NCBI GenBank assembly: GCA_045561575.1 | Contig: JBJKXM010000067.1 | Span: 1 to 23,268, forward strand | From: GCA-002715885 sp045561575 | GTDB lineage: Bacteria > Bacteroidota > Bacteroidia > Flavobacteriales > BACL11 | DNA length: 23,268 nucleotides | Reading direction: 5' to 3' | In this document: piece by piece, positions 1 through 8,775 of the stretch | How the letters are laid out: every line of letters begins with the position of its first letter | Numbering within the stretch: the first letter of the stretch is position 1 | Position numbers and translations under genes: made by a program | Notes under the pieces: model-generated | Seen by the model: the letters and a program-made list of their open reading frames with translations, nothing else | Told to the model about the DNA's origin: nothing | The model's database searches: none

Positions 1-1686
1 TATTCAAATATTGAAGGTTGTGATAGTTTGGTAATATTGGATTTGACAATTAATACCTCAGATACTACTACCACGCAAGAAACTGCATGTGATTCCTACA
101 CCTGGCTTGGTACAACTTATACAACAAGTGGAATCTATGATAGTTTATTTACCAATACTAGTGGCTGTGATAGTTTAGTAGTATTAGATCTTACGATCAA
201 TACTTCAGATACTACTACTACGAATATTACAATATGTGATTCTTACACATGGTTAGGTGTTACTTATACAACAAGTGGAATCTATGACAGTTTATTATCT
301 AATATTGAAGGATGCGATAGTCTTGTATATTTAGATTTAACCATTACTATAATTGATACTACAGAGCTATTTGTTTCAAGCTGCGATAGTTTTTTATGGG
401 ACGGAACCGTTTATGTAAATAGTGGAATTTATGATAGCTTATACCAAACAAATCAAGGTTGTGATAGTTTAGTAATATTAGATCTTACTATTAATAATTC
501 TTATATAACTTATGATACAGTAAACGCATGTGATAGTTATTTATTCAACGGAATATTATATAATAACTCTGGAACATATTTGGATACTCTAACTTCAATT
601 AATGGATGTGATAGTATTATATCACTTAATTTGATTATTCATTCCTCTTATTTATATGTAGATACAGTTGTTGCATGTGATAGCTATGTTTTCTCATTTT
701 ATAATGGTTTATTATATGATAGTACAGGTATTTATTCAGATACATTGACATCTATTAATGGTTGTGATAGTATTATTACTCTAGTTCTCACTGTAAATTA
801 TAGTTATTCAGAAACACAGATAATAACTTCTTGTGGTTCATATGATTGGTATGATACAACATTGTATGTAAGTGGAACTTATGATACGCTATTTACAGAT
901 ATTAATGGCTGTGATAGTTTAATCACTTTAGATCTAACTATAGCAAATAACACATCATCTCTAGATACTATTTCTGCTTGTGAAAGCTATTTGTGGAATG
1001 GCGTAACTTACAATTTAAGTGGATTTTATGATTCATTATTTATAAACTCCGATGGTTGTGATAGTATGGCTATGTTAATTCTAACCATATATGATTCAGA
1101 TACAGTTACTAGTCAAATATCAGCCTGTGATAGTTATTTTTGGCTTGGAACAACTTATACAACAAGTGGAGTTTATGATAGTTTATTTACAAATACTAGT
1201 GGCTGTGATAGTTTAGTAATATTGGATCTTACAGTATTCTATTCAGATACAATATCAACAAATATTGTTTCATGTGATAGTTATTCTTGGCTTGGGACAA
1301 CTTATACTACAAGTGGTATCTATGATAGTTTACTAACTAATATTAATGGCTGTGATAGTTTAGCAATAATTGATCTTACAATAAATAATTCTGATACATC
1401 AATAACAAATATTACTTCTTGTGATAGTTATTTATGGAACGGAATAATCTATACAGTTAGTGGTATCTATGATAGTTTATTTACCAATAGTAGTGGCTGT
1501 GATAGTTTAGCAATAATTGATTTAACTATTTTTCCATCTAGCATCATCACTGTTTTTGATACAGCTTGTGATATTTATTTGTGGGATGGTATTTCATATG
1601 ACTCATCAAATTTATATGTTAATGTATATCAAGATATAAATGGTTGTGACAGTACAGTTAATTTATACTTAACTATTTTAACTTCT
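1..1686 (+). repeat. 147-bp tandem coding repeats, block A (repeats 0-11)
   Basis: Taking the first conserved Cys codon of each unit as the mark, units begin at 88, 235, 382, 529, 676, 832, 979, 1126, 1273, 1420 and 1567, with a partial unit before 88. Spacing is exactly 147 bp except 676 to 832, which is 156 bp because unit 5 carries three extra codons. Each 49-residue unit has two Cys, 26 residues apart, each at the head of a CDS tripeptide. Units 1 and 8, seven units apart, are strongly alike at the DNA level, which suggests block duplication or gene conversion inside the array. Confidence 0.95.
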
Positions 1687-4600
1687 GGATGTATGGATCC
1701 GTTAGCATTAAATTATGATTCACTAGCTTCTTGTAGTTCAAGTTGTATTTATCCTCAGTGTAATATTGTTTTAGTTGATTCTCAGAATGTATCATGTTTT
1801 GGAGGAAATGATGGGTATATACAAGTGGGGGGAACAGGAGGTTTTGGTTTATTTCATTATTCATTACAACTTTTTAATTCAACAATTGGATCATGGCAAC
1901 AAATTGGTCAATCTCCAATTAGTGGTGGATATACATATGCTAACGTAACATTTACATCATTAATGGAAGATTGTTATAAGATTGTAATGACAGATAGTTT
2001 AAATTGTAATGACACTCTTGATATCTGTATTTCACAACCTGCAGAAATATTTACATATGATACTATAATATCATGTGATTCTTACAATTGGAATGGAATA
2101 ATTTATGATTCAACGGGGGTTTATATTGATTCTTTACTAAATGTTGATGGCTGTGATAGTATAGTTTCTCTAGACTTGACTATTTTGAATAGTACATCTT
2201 CGTTTAATGTTATAACATCTTGTGACTCATACACATGGAATGGAATTACATTTTTTGCTAATGGAGTTTATGATAGTTTGTTTACTAATTCACAAGGTTG
2301 TGATAGTTTAGCTATGTTAATTTTAACTTTAAACTATTCAGATACTACATTAATAAATGTTACGTCTTGTGATTCATATTTATGGCTAGGCACTAACTAT
2401 ACTGTAAGTGGTGTTTATGATAGTTTGTATTTCAATTTAGATGGTTGTGATAGTTTAGTTATTTTAGATTTAACAATAAATTATTCGGATACCACAACTA
2501 CAAGTGTAACATCTTGTGATTCATATTTATGGCTAGGTAATAATTACACAGTAAGTGGTATTTATGATAGTTTGTTTGCTAATTCACAAGGCTGTGATAG
2601 TTTAGTTATTTTAGATTTAACAATAAACTATTCAGATACCACAACTATAAATGAAATATCTTGTGATTCATATTTATGGCTAGGTAATAATTACACAGTA
2701 AGTGGTGTTTATGATAGTTTGTTTTTCAATTCAGATGGTTGTGATAGTTTAGTTATTTTAGATTTAACAATAAATTATTCAGACACTACAACTATAAATG
2801 TAACATCTTGTGATTCATATTTATGGCTAGGTACTAATTATACAGTAAGTGGAGTTTATGATAGTTTGCTCTTTAATAGCTATGGTTGTGATAGCCTTGC
2901 TATTTTAGATTTAACAATAAATTATTCAGACACTACAACTATAAATGTAACATCTTGTGATTCATATTTATGGCTAGGTACTAATTACACAGTAAGTGGA
3001 GTTTATGATAGTTTACTCTTTAATAGTTATGGTTGTGATAGTTTAGTTATTTTAGATTTAATTATTAATTATTCTGTTTCTAATTCAATTTCTGATACTG
3101 CTTGTGATTTGTATGTGTGGGATGGAGTATCTTACAGTTCTAGTGGTCAATATTCAAACACATATACTTCAGTGAACGGTTGTGATAGTATTGTTACTTT
3201 AGATTTAATTATATTAAACTCAACATCAAGTTCATCAATAGTCACAGCATGTAATAGTTATTCATGGAACGGAATAACCTTCACAAGTAGTGGTTTATAT
3301 GATAGTTTATTTATTAATTCTAGTGGTTGTGATAGTTTAGCTCAAATTTTCTTAACTATTATTCCCCCAGTTATTACAAATCTTAGTGTTGAATCTTGTG
3401 GAATTTACACATTTGGTGGAATTGTATATGATTCATCTGGTGTATATGTTGATTCACTATCAGCTAATAGTGGATGTGATAGTATAGTTGTTTTAGATTT
3501 AACGATTTCTGATAATTTATCGGCAAATGCAATTATTAATAATGTTTTATGTTATGGTGATTCATCTGGACAAATTAATTTAAGTGTTGGATTAGGAATT
3601 CCACCATATACTTTTCAGTGGTCTAATGGCGCTACAACACAGGATATATTTCAATTATTTGGTGATAGTACATATACTTGTCTAATTACTGATAGTTTTG
3701 GATGTTACTTAGATACTTCATTTTTTATTTCTCAACCAAGTAATTTACAGGTGACACCAATTGTTACTAATGTTTTGTGTTACGGAGATAGCACAGGAAG
3801 TATTAATTTAAATATTTTCGGAGGAGTGAGTCCATATTTTGTAGATTGGGGAAGTACAGATACAAATAGCTTATATGCTGGTTATTATAATTATACTGTA
3901 ACTGATTCTAATGGATGCTTATATACAGATTCTGTTGAGGTATTAGAAGAAGATGAGATAGATTATACTTTAAATATTCAAAATATTCAATGTTATGGTG
4001 ATAGCACAGGATTTATAGAAGTGACAATGCAATTGAATAGTGGTATGCCACCTTATGTTTATTCATGGTTTGGCCCCAATTCATTTTCTTCATCTTTTGA
4101 AGATATTTACAACTTAACTGCAGGAGCATATACTTTGATAATCACTGATGCAAATTTATGTGCTGTTGATACGACAATAAGTTTAAATCAACCTATCAAT
4201 ATTCCTCAAAATAATAATTATGTCACATCTGATTATAATGGTTTTGATATATCTTGTAATGGATATTCAGATGGATGGATAGAGTTAAATGTCACAGGAG
4301 GATATGGTCCATATACCTATTTATGGTCTAATCTTTCAACGCAAGATTCTATCTTTGATTTATCAGCTGGAACATACAATGTAACTATAACAGACAGTCT
4401 AGGATGTTTAGATCAAGTTAAAATTATACTGGATGAACCTCAAAATTTAGCAGCTGATGTTCTTTTAACAAGTGATTATAGTGGGTATTCAATAAGTTGT
4501 TATGGTCAAAATGATGGATCTGTTTCAGTAGGTCCAATTGGTGGGGTAACACCTTATTCAATTTTGTGGAATGGATCTTTAGCAGCAAATAACTTTGTAT

Positions 4601-5472
4601 TATGGACAATTGATTCTTTAAATTCTGGAGTTTATTCTATTGAGTTATTAGATGTAAATAACTGTCAATATTTTGATACGGTTACATTATTTCAACCTGA
4701 TTCTTTGAGTATGACTATTATTGAATATACGGATACCTGTAGTAGAGGTGTTGGTAAGGCAACAGTAAATGTAAATGGAGGAGTATCACCATATAATTAT
4801 TTGTGGAGCAACGGTTCAACTACTTCAACTTATGATAATTTCTACCCAGGAAATTATTTTGTGACTGTTTTAGATAATAATTCGTGTGAAATAATTGATT
4901 CATTAACAATAAATAATATTCCAAGTCCTATAATTGATTTTAGAATTCTATCTGAGTGGGAAAAATTGTATGAACAACTTGATGACCCTATTAGGTTTAT
5001 AGATATTACAAATTTAAATGGACATGAAATTGTTTCTTGGCAATGGGATTTTGGTGATGGTTATTACGATTATGATTCTGTGGTTTATCATTCATATTCA
5101 GATACCGGTAATTATAACGTCACATTAATTATTACCACCTTATATAATTGCGTAGATACCTTAGAGAAATATTTAAAAGTTACGGACTATAATATATATA
5201 TTCCTAATGCATTTACTCCATTTTCAACTAATGATGAGCTTAATGATATTTTCAAAGCCTATGGAATGGGAATCTTAGAATTTAAAATGGAAATATATAA
5301 TCGTTGGGGTCAACAAATATTTATTTCAAATTCAATAGATGTTGGGTGGGATGGTAGATCAATGCAAAATAGTTTGGATGTTCCAAGTGGAATCTATATG
5401 TATGTAATTGATTTAGTAAATATTTATGGACAAGACTTTAAATATTCCGGTCAAGTTAAGTTAATAAGATAG
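1..5472 (+). CDS. Giant T9SS type B surface protein with Cys/Asp tandem repeats (5'-truncated by window)
   Basis: Partial gene: the frame is open from base 1, so the first ATG-like codon near base 28 (a TTG) is not a real start, and the N-terminus with its signal peptide lies outside the window. In order the visible 1823 codons hold a partial repeat plus 21 complete repeats of about 49 residues (each CDSYxW...SGxYDSL...GCDSLxxLDLTI), interrupted after repeat 11 by a GCMDPLALNYD-type segment and one SprB-like domain; six SprB-like repeats (motif CYGDSxGxIxL...PYxYxWSNG, nt about 3541-4920); a PKD domain (WQWDFGDG, nt 5038); and a C-terminal domain starting YIPNAFTPF and containing NRWGQQIF and GWDGR, the gliding-motility-associated/type B sorting domain. 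Known for the family: export through Sec then the type IX system to the cell surface, as for the SprB adhesin. Inferred: adhesin or gliding-related surface fibre; ligand unknown. No SprF/PorP-like partner gene follows; htpG does. Confidence 0.9.
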   Translation, partial: YSNIEGCDSLVILDLTINTSDTTTTQETACDSYTWLGTTYTTSGIYDSLFTNTSGCDSLVVLDLTINTSDTTTTNITICDSYTWLGVTYTTSGIYDSLLSNIEGCDSLVYLDLTITIIDTTELFVSSCDSFLWDGTVYVNSGIYDSLYQTNQGCDSLVILDLTINNSYITYDTVNACDSYLFNGILYNNSGTYLDTLTSINGCDSIISLNLIIHSSYLYVDTVVACDSYVFSFYNGLLYDSTGIYSDTLTSINGCDSIITLVLTVNYSYSETQIITSCGSYDWYDTTLYVSGTYDTLFTDINGCDSLITLDLTIANNTSSLDTISACESYLWNGVTYNLSGFYDSLFINSDGCDSMAMLILTIYDSDTVTSQISACDSYFWLGTTYTTSGVYDSLFTNTSGCDSLVILDLTVFYSDTISTNIVSCDSYSWLGTTYTTSGIYDSLLTNINGCDSLAIIDLTINNSDTSITNITSCDSYLWNGIIYTVSGIYDSLFTNSSGCDSLAIIDLTIFPSSIITVFDTACDIYLWDGISYDSSNLYVNVYQDINGCDSTVNLYLTILTSGCMDPLALNYDSLASCSSSCIYPQCNIVLVDSQNVSCFGGNDGYIQVGGTGGFGLFHYSLQLFNSTIGSWQQIGQSPISGGYTYANVTFTSLMEDCYKIVMTDSLNCNDTLDICISQPAEIFTYDTIISCDSYNWNGIIYDSTGVYIDSLLNVDGCDSIVSLDLTILNSTSSFNVITSCDSYTWNGITFFANGVYDSLFTNSQGCDSLAMLILTLNYSDTTLINVTSCDSYLWLGTNYTVSGVYDSLYFNLDGCDSLVILDLTINYSDTTTTSVTSCDSYLWLGNNYTVSGIYDSLFANSQGCDSLVILDLTINYSDTTTINEISCDSYLWLGNNYTVSGVYDSLFFNSDGCDSLVILDLTINYSDTTTINVTSCDSYLWLGTNYTVSGVYDSLLFNSYGCDSLAILDLTINYSDTTTINVTSCDSYLWLGTNYTVSGVYDSLLFNSYGCDSLVILDLIINYSVSNSISDTACDLYVWDGVSYSSSGQYSNTYTSVNGCDSIVTLDLIILNSTSSSSIVTACNSYSWNGITFTSSGLYDSLFINSSGCDSLAQIFLTIIPPVITNLSVESCGIYTFGGIVYDSSGVYVDSLSANSGCDSIVVLDLTISDNLSANAIINNVLCYGDSSGQINLSVGLGIPPYTFQWSNGATTQDIFQLFGDSTYTCLITDSFGCYLDTSFFISQPSNLQVTPIVTNVLCYGDSTGSINLNIFGGVSPYFVDWGSTDTNSLYAGYYNYTVTDSNGCLYTDSVEVLEEDEIDYTLNIQNIQCYGDSTGFIEVTMQLNSGMPPYVYSWFGPNSFSSSFEDIYNLTAGAYTLIITDANLCAVDTTISLNQPINIPQNNNYVTSDYNGFDISCNGYSDGWIELNVTGGYGPYTYLWSNLSTQDSIFDLSAGTYNVTITDSLGCLDQVKIILDEPQNLAADVLLTSDYSGYSISCYGQNDGSVSVGPIGGVTPYSILWNGSLAANNFVLWTIDSLNSGVYSIELLDVNNCQYFDTVTLFQPDSLSMTIIEYTDTCSRGVGKATVNVNGGVSPYNYLWSNGSTTSTYDNFYPGNYFVTVLDNNSCEIIDSLTINNIPSPIIDFRILSEWEKLYEQLDDPIRFIDITNLNGHEIVSWQWDFGDGYYDYDSVVYHSYSDTGNYNVTLIITTLYNCVDTLEKYLKVTDYNIYIPNAFTPFSTNDELNDIFKAYGMGILEFKMEIYNRWGQQIFISNSIDVGWDGRSMQNSLDVPSGIYMYVIDLVNIYGQDFKYSGQVKLIR
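1684..2073 (+). other. Module inserted in phase between repeats 11 and 12 of the surface protein
   Basis: The distance between the Cys marks of repeats 11 and 12 is 507 bp, which is 147 + 360. The additional 120 residues begin with GCMDPLALNYD and SCIYP (a short Cys motif common in Bacteroidota surface proteins) and continue with an SprB-like domain (CFGGNDGYIQVGG, then a closing DCYKIVMTDSLNCNDTL and CISQP). The repeat linker resumes just before the Cys at 2074, so the insert sits in the inter-repeat linker and keeps the array phase. Confidence 0.8.
2074..3543 (+). repeat. 147-bp tandem coding repeats, block B (repeats 12-21)
   Basis: Ten units start at 2074, 2221, 2368, 2515, 2662, 2809, 2956, 3103, 3250 and 3397, every interval exactly 147 bp. 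Units 14-18 (2368-3102) are nearly identical: they share CDSYLWLG, NYTVSG and NYSDTTT, and units 17 and 18 differ at only a few mostly third-codon positions over their first 105 bp. This points to recent expansion or homogenisation of this stretch. The last unit lacks one residue before its second CDS. Confidence 0.95.
3541..4920 (+). repeat. Six SprB-like repeats in the surface protein
   Basis: Six degenerate repeats are marked by a Cys codon at 3550, 3778, 3991, 4255, 4498 and 4738 (spacing 213-264 bp). Each has the pattern C-Y/N-G-x-x-x-G, then G-G-x-x-P-Y-x-x-x-W, then a G-x-Y-x-x-x-x-x-D closing strand and a second Cys. This matches the SprB repeat of Flavobacterium gliding adhesins. Unlike the 147-bp array they vary in length and are well diverged, so they are older. 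Confidence 0.85.
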
Positions 5473-5525
5473 TTTTTACTGACATTTTTTCATTTTAATT
5501 TTATTTTTGTCATGTAAATTAATTA

Positions 5526-5541
5526 TGGCACGTGTATTGCA
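5526..5541 (+). promoter_or_regulatory. Candidate sigma-54 (RpoN) promoter of htpG
   Basis: TGGCACG at 5526-5532, four bases, then TTGCA at 5537-5541: a full match to the -24/-12 consensus TGGCACG-N4-TTGCW with the required GG-to-GC spacing. Counting from the -12 GC places the transcript start near 5552, about 19 bases before the htpG ATG. The sequence match is direct; use in vivo is inferred, and depends on the genome encoding RpoN and a bacterial enhancer-binding protein, neither of which is in this window. Confidence 0.65.
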
Positions 5542-5570
5542 ACTAAATAGTTAAAAGAAAAAATAATACA

Positions 5571-7472
5571 ATGAAAAAAAGAGGAAATATAAATGTTCAA
5601 ACGGAAAATATTTTTCCAATAATAAAGCAGTTTTTATATTCAGATAATGAGATATTTTTAAGAGAGCTGGTTTCTAATGCTGTTGATGCTACTCAAAAAA
5701 TGAAAACACTTAAAAATATTGGGGAACTAAAGGCTGATCTAAATAAATTAAGAGTTGAAGTTGTTCTTGATAAAGAAGCTAAAACTTTAACAATCAGAGA
5801 CAATGGAATCGGAATGACAGCAGATGAGGTTGATAAATATATAAATCAAATAGCATTTTCTGGAGCAGAAGAATTTGTCAATAAATATAAAGATGCAGAT
5901 AAGAAAAATTCTATAATTGGTCACTTTGGTTTAGGTTTTTATTCAGCTTTTATGGTAGCCAAGGAAGTAGAAATTATTTCTAAAAGTCAAAAGCCAAATA
6001 GTTTACCAGTAAGATGGGTATGTGACGGTTCTCCAAATTTTACGATGGACGAGGCCAAGAAAAAAACTAAAGGAACAGATGTAATATTACATATTTCTGA
6101 TGATTCAGTTGAATTTTTAGAAGAAACAAGAATTTCGCAAATTCTTAATAAATATTGTAAGTTTTTACCTGTTGAAATTAAGTTTGGAACTAAGTCAGAA
6201 AAAATTGATGATCCAAAGGGTAAAAAAGATGATGATGGTAATATTATAAAAATTGATAAAGTATCTGATAATATCATTAATAATACTAAACCTGCTTGGA
6301 CAAAAACACCTTCTAATTTAAAGGAAAATCATTACAAGGAATTTTATAGAGAACTATATCCAATGGAATTTAGTGAACCTCTATTCCACATTCACTTAAA
6401 TGTTGATTTTCCATTTAATTTAACCGGTATTTTATATTTTCCAAAGCTTAAAAATAATCTAGAAGTTCAAAAAAATAAGATTAATCTTTATAGCAATCAG
6501 GTTTTTATTACAGATAATGTTGAAAATATAGTGCCTGAATTCCTTACTCTTTTACATGGTGTCATTGATTCTCCCGATATCCCTTTAAATGTTTCTAGAT
6601 CATATTTACAAGCTGATGGAAATGTAAAAAAAATATCAAGTCATATTACTAAAAAGGTTGCTGATAAGTTAGCCCAAATGTTCAAAAAGGATAGGAAAGA
6701 TTTTGAAGATAAATGGGATGATGTCAAAGTATTTATAGAATATGGAATGCTTACAGAGCAAAAATTCTTTGATAAGGCTAATGATTTTGCTCTTTACAAA
6801 AACACAGAAAATAATTATTATACCTTCTCAGAGTTTTTTGATAAAGTTAAAGAGCCTCAAAAAAATAAAGATGGCAAGACAATTGTTCTTTATACAAATG
6901 ATAAAAAAGAACAACATAGTTTTGTTAAAACAGCAACAGATAAGGGATATGAAGTACTTGAATTAGGTGGTCCACTAGTTAGCCATCTCATAAGTAAATT
7001 AGAGTCAACCAATACTGATGTTCAGTTTTCTAGAGTTGATGCTGATATTATTGATAAATTAATTGAAAAAGAAGATTCAAATGTTTCTAAACTTTCTGAA
7101 AAAGAGCAAGAAAAACTTCAGAAAATGATAGAGGAGCAGCTCGATAAGGAAAAATTCACTGTACAAATTCAAAACATGTCTGTTTCTGATTCTCCAATTG
7201 TTATCACTCAAAGTGAATTTATGAGAAGAATGAAAGAGCAACAGCAACTTTCTGGTGGAGGTATGCAAATGTTTGGTGCTATGCCTGAATCATATAATCT
7301 TGCTGTTAATTCTAATCATGATTTAATTAATAAGATACTCTCTGAAAAAACAAAAAAGAAACGTGTTGATTTAATTAAACAAGTTTTAGACTTGGCTTTA
7401 CTGTCCCAAGGTATGTTAAAAGGAGAAGATCTAACTGGATTTATATCTAGAAGTGTTAGTTTAATTAAGTAG
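5571..7472 (+). CDS. htpG: HtpG, Hsp90-family ATP-dependent chaperone
   Basis: Cytoplasmic chaperone dimer that remodels client proteins with ATP, usually together with DnaK. The 633-residue length matches the family (E. coli HtpG is 624). The N-terminal GHKL ATPase shows NEIFLRELVSNAVDA (residues 26-40, catalytic Glu32, Mg-binding Asn36), DNGIGM (77-82) and GHFGLGFYSAF (117-127). The middle domain follows, including the PLNVSRSYLQ segment, and a C-terminal dimerisation domain. The start at 5571 gives the usual short N-terminus (MKKRGNINVQTENIFPIIKQ) and has an A-rich leader. It is transcribed alone: the upstream gap of 98 bp holds a sigma-54-like promoter and the downstream gap a strong hairpin. 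No missing key residues seen. Confidence 0.98.
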   Translation: MKKRGNINVQTENIFPIIKQFLYSDNEIFLRELVSNAVDATQKMKTLKNIGELKADLNKLRVEVVLDKEAKTLTIRDNGIGMTADEVDKYINQIAFSGAEEFVNKYKDADKKNSIIGHFGLGFYSAFMVAKEVEIISKSQKPNSLPVRWVCDGSPNFTMDEAKKKTKGTDVILHISDDSVEFLEETRISQILNKYCKFLPVEIKFGTKSEKIDDPKGKKDDDGNIIKIDKVSDNIINNTKPAWTKTPSNLKENHYKEFYRELYPMEFSEPLFHIHLNVDFPFNLTGILYFPKLKNNLEVQKNKINLYSNQVFITDNVENIVPEFLTLLHGVIDSPDIPLNVSRSYLQADGNVKKISSHITKKVADKLAQMFKKDRKDFEDKWDDVKVFIEYGMLTEQKFFDKANDFALYKNTENNYYTFSEFFDKVKEPQKNKDGKTIVLYTNDKKEQHSFVKTATDKGYEVLELGGPLVSHLISKLESTNTDVQFSRVDADIIDKLIEKEDSNVSKLSEKEQEKLQKMIEEQLDKEKFTVQIQNMSVSDSPIVITQSEFMRRMKEQQQLSGGGMQMFGAMPESYNLAVNSNHDLINKILSEKTKKKRVDLIKQVLDLALLSQGMLKGEDLTGFISRSVSLIK

Positions 7473-7490
7473 TTTAACTAATGTATTTTT

Positions 7491-7520
7491 AAAGGAGAAA
7501 GTATTGTGCTTTCTCCTTTT
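7491..7520. terminator. Bidirectional intrinsic terminator between htpG and umuC
   Basis: Perfect 11-bp inverted repeat, AAAGGAGAAAG (7491-7501) and CTTTCTCCTTT (7509-7519), with a 7-base loop. On the plus strand it runs into TTTTCTT. It lies 18 bases after the htpG stop and 2 bases beyond the umuC stop on the other strand, so it can serve both convergent genes; the minus-strand T-run is weaker (TTT then A-rich). Confidence 0.85.
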
Positions 7521-7521
7521 C

Positions 7522-8775
7522 TTATACTTTAACTTTTAGTATTTCATCTATTCTTGTAGTATAGCATGGTGATAATTGCTCTTGTTTCATTTTCCATTTT
7601 CTGTCAAAACCTTGAGTTGCTATCCGAAGTTTGTCTCTTCCCATACTATTATTAATTTTATCTATAACCTTTGATATTTTCATGTATCTATTTCTATTTG
7701 TCAACTGATCAAATAGACTAAGTTGTACTTCATCATCATTAATTAATTTTCCTACAATTACTCCAGCTTTTTTATAGCTATACCCTTTTTTATATATTAA
7801 TTTTAAAGCTTTGATTACTTCTTGTATAATAATTTGATTATCGTTGGTAGCATGATCTAATTTTATACTTTTTGTTCCATAGTATTGCTTTTGTCTTGGA
7901 TTAAATGGATTTGTATATATAAAAACTCTTATTTCAGAGCTACATGTTCTTTGTTTTCGCAGTTTCTCACAGCATCTAACAGCAAATGTGCTTAAGGCTT
8001 CTTTAAGTTTATTATAATCTGATACTGGCTGACCAAATGATCTAGATGTACAAATATTTTTTTTCTTTTTATACTCACTTTCTATTTCTAGACAGTTAAT
8101 TCCTTTGAGTTCTTGTACGATTCTTAATCCAACAACTGAAAAATTTTTCTTAATCCAGCCTTCTTCAATACAAGTTAGATCATATGCAGTATTTACTCCA
8201 TATTCTTTTAGTGTTTTAGCATAATTTTTTCCTATTCCCCAGATGTCTTCTACAGCGGTAAATTTTAATGCTTTTTCAATAATTTCTTGATTATCTAGAA
8301 TAAAAGCTCCTGATTTTTTGTATTTCTTAGCTATATGATTAGCAATTTTTGCTAAAACTTTAGTTTTAGCAATACCAACAGATACAGGTATACCTGTCCA
8401 TTTTTTCACTTTATTTCTAAGATTGACAGCATAATTTTCCAAATCTTCATTGTAGCATTCTAGAAAAGCTTCATCAATAGAGTATATTTCTATGTCTTTA
8501 CTGTTTTTTTTCAGTATTGACATTACACGCTTTGACATATCTCCATACAAGACAAAGTTTGTTGAGAAAATTTGTACTTTATTTTTTTTGAAAACCTCTT
8601 TTTTTTTAAAAGCTGGCTCTCCCATTTTAATTCCTAATTTTTTTGCTTCGTTGCTTCTCGCAATAACGCATCCGTCATTATTTGATAGGACTACAATTGG
8701 TTTTTGTTCTAAGTCAGGACGAAACACACGCTCACATGAGGCATAAAAATTATTACAATCAACTAATGCTATCAA
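7522..8775 (-). CDS. umuC: UmuC-type Y-family DNA polymerase (Pol V catalytic subunit)
   Basis: Error-prone translesion polymerase that acts with processed UmuD. I chose the TTG at 8773-8775 as start: it gives MIALVDCNNFYASCERVFRP, aligned end to end with E. coli UmuC, and puts the catalytic acids at Asp6, Asp101 and Glu102, the same numbers as in E. coli. TTGA then overlaps the umuD stop by 4 bases, a coupled arrangement. An in-frame ATG at 8809-8811 would add 12 residues (MGHHHPYNTQST) that have no counterpart in the family and lie inside umuD. Other marks are LSNNDGCVIARSNEAK, YSIDEAF, GIAKTKVLAKIANHIAKK (little finger/palm border), SRSFG, and QLSLFD near the C-terminus, the probable sliding-clamp binding motif. 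About 417 residues, full length (E. coli 422). Confidence 0.96.
   Translation of the reverse strand: MIALVDCNNFYASCERVFRPDLEQKPIVVLSNNDGCVIARSNEAKKLGIKMGEPAFKKKEVFKKNKVQIFSTNFVLYGDMSKRVMSILKKNSKDIEIYSIDEAFLECYNEDLENYAVNLRNKVKKWTGIPVSVGIAKTKVLAKIANHIAKKYKKSGAFILDNQEIIEKALKFTAVEDIWGIGKNYAKTLKEYGVNTAYDLTCIEEGWIKKNFSVVGLRIVQELKGINCLEIESEYKKKKNICTSRSFGQPVSDYNKLKEALSTFAVRCCEKLRKQRTCSSEIRVFIYTNPFNPRQKQYYGTKSIKLDHATNDNQIIIQEVIKALKLIYKKGYSYKKAGVIVGKLINDDEVQLSLFDQLTNRNRYMKISKVIDKINNSMGRDKLRIATQGFDRKWKMKQEQLSPCYTTRIDEILKVKV

Noticed and set aside
1..5472. The 147-bp repeats as a CRISPR array or satellite DNA
   Set aside because: The repeats are in frame within one continuous coding frame, have no unique spacers, and their variation follows codon structure.
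5473..5525. TGACA...TGTCA inverted repeat after the surface-protein gene as a terminator
   Set aside because: The loop would be over 20 bases and the stem only 5 bp; too weak to call.
5987..6277. Minus-strand 96-codon frame within htpG
   Set aside because: It is opposite conserved HtpG sequence and has no start context, promoter or recognisable domain.
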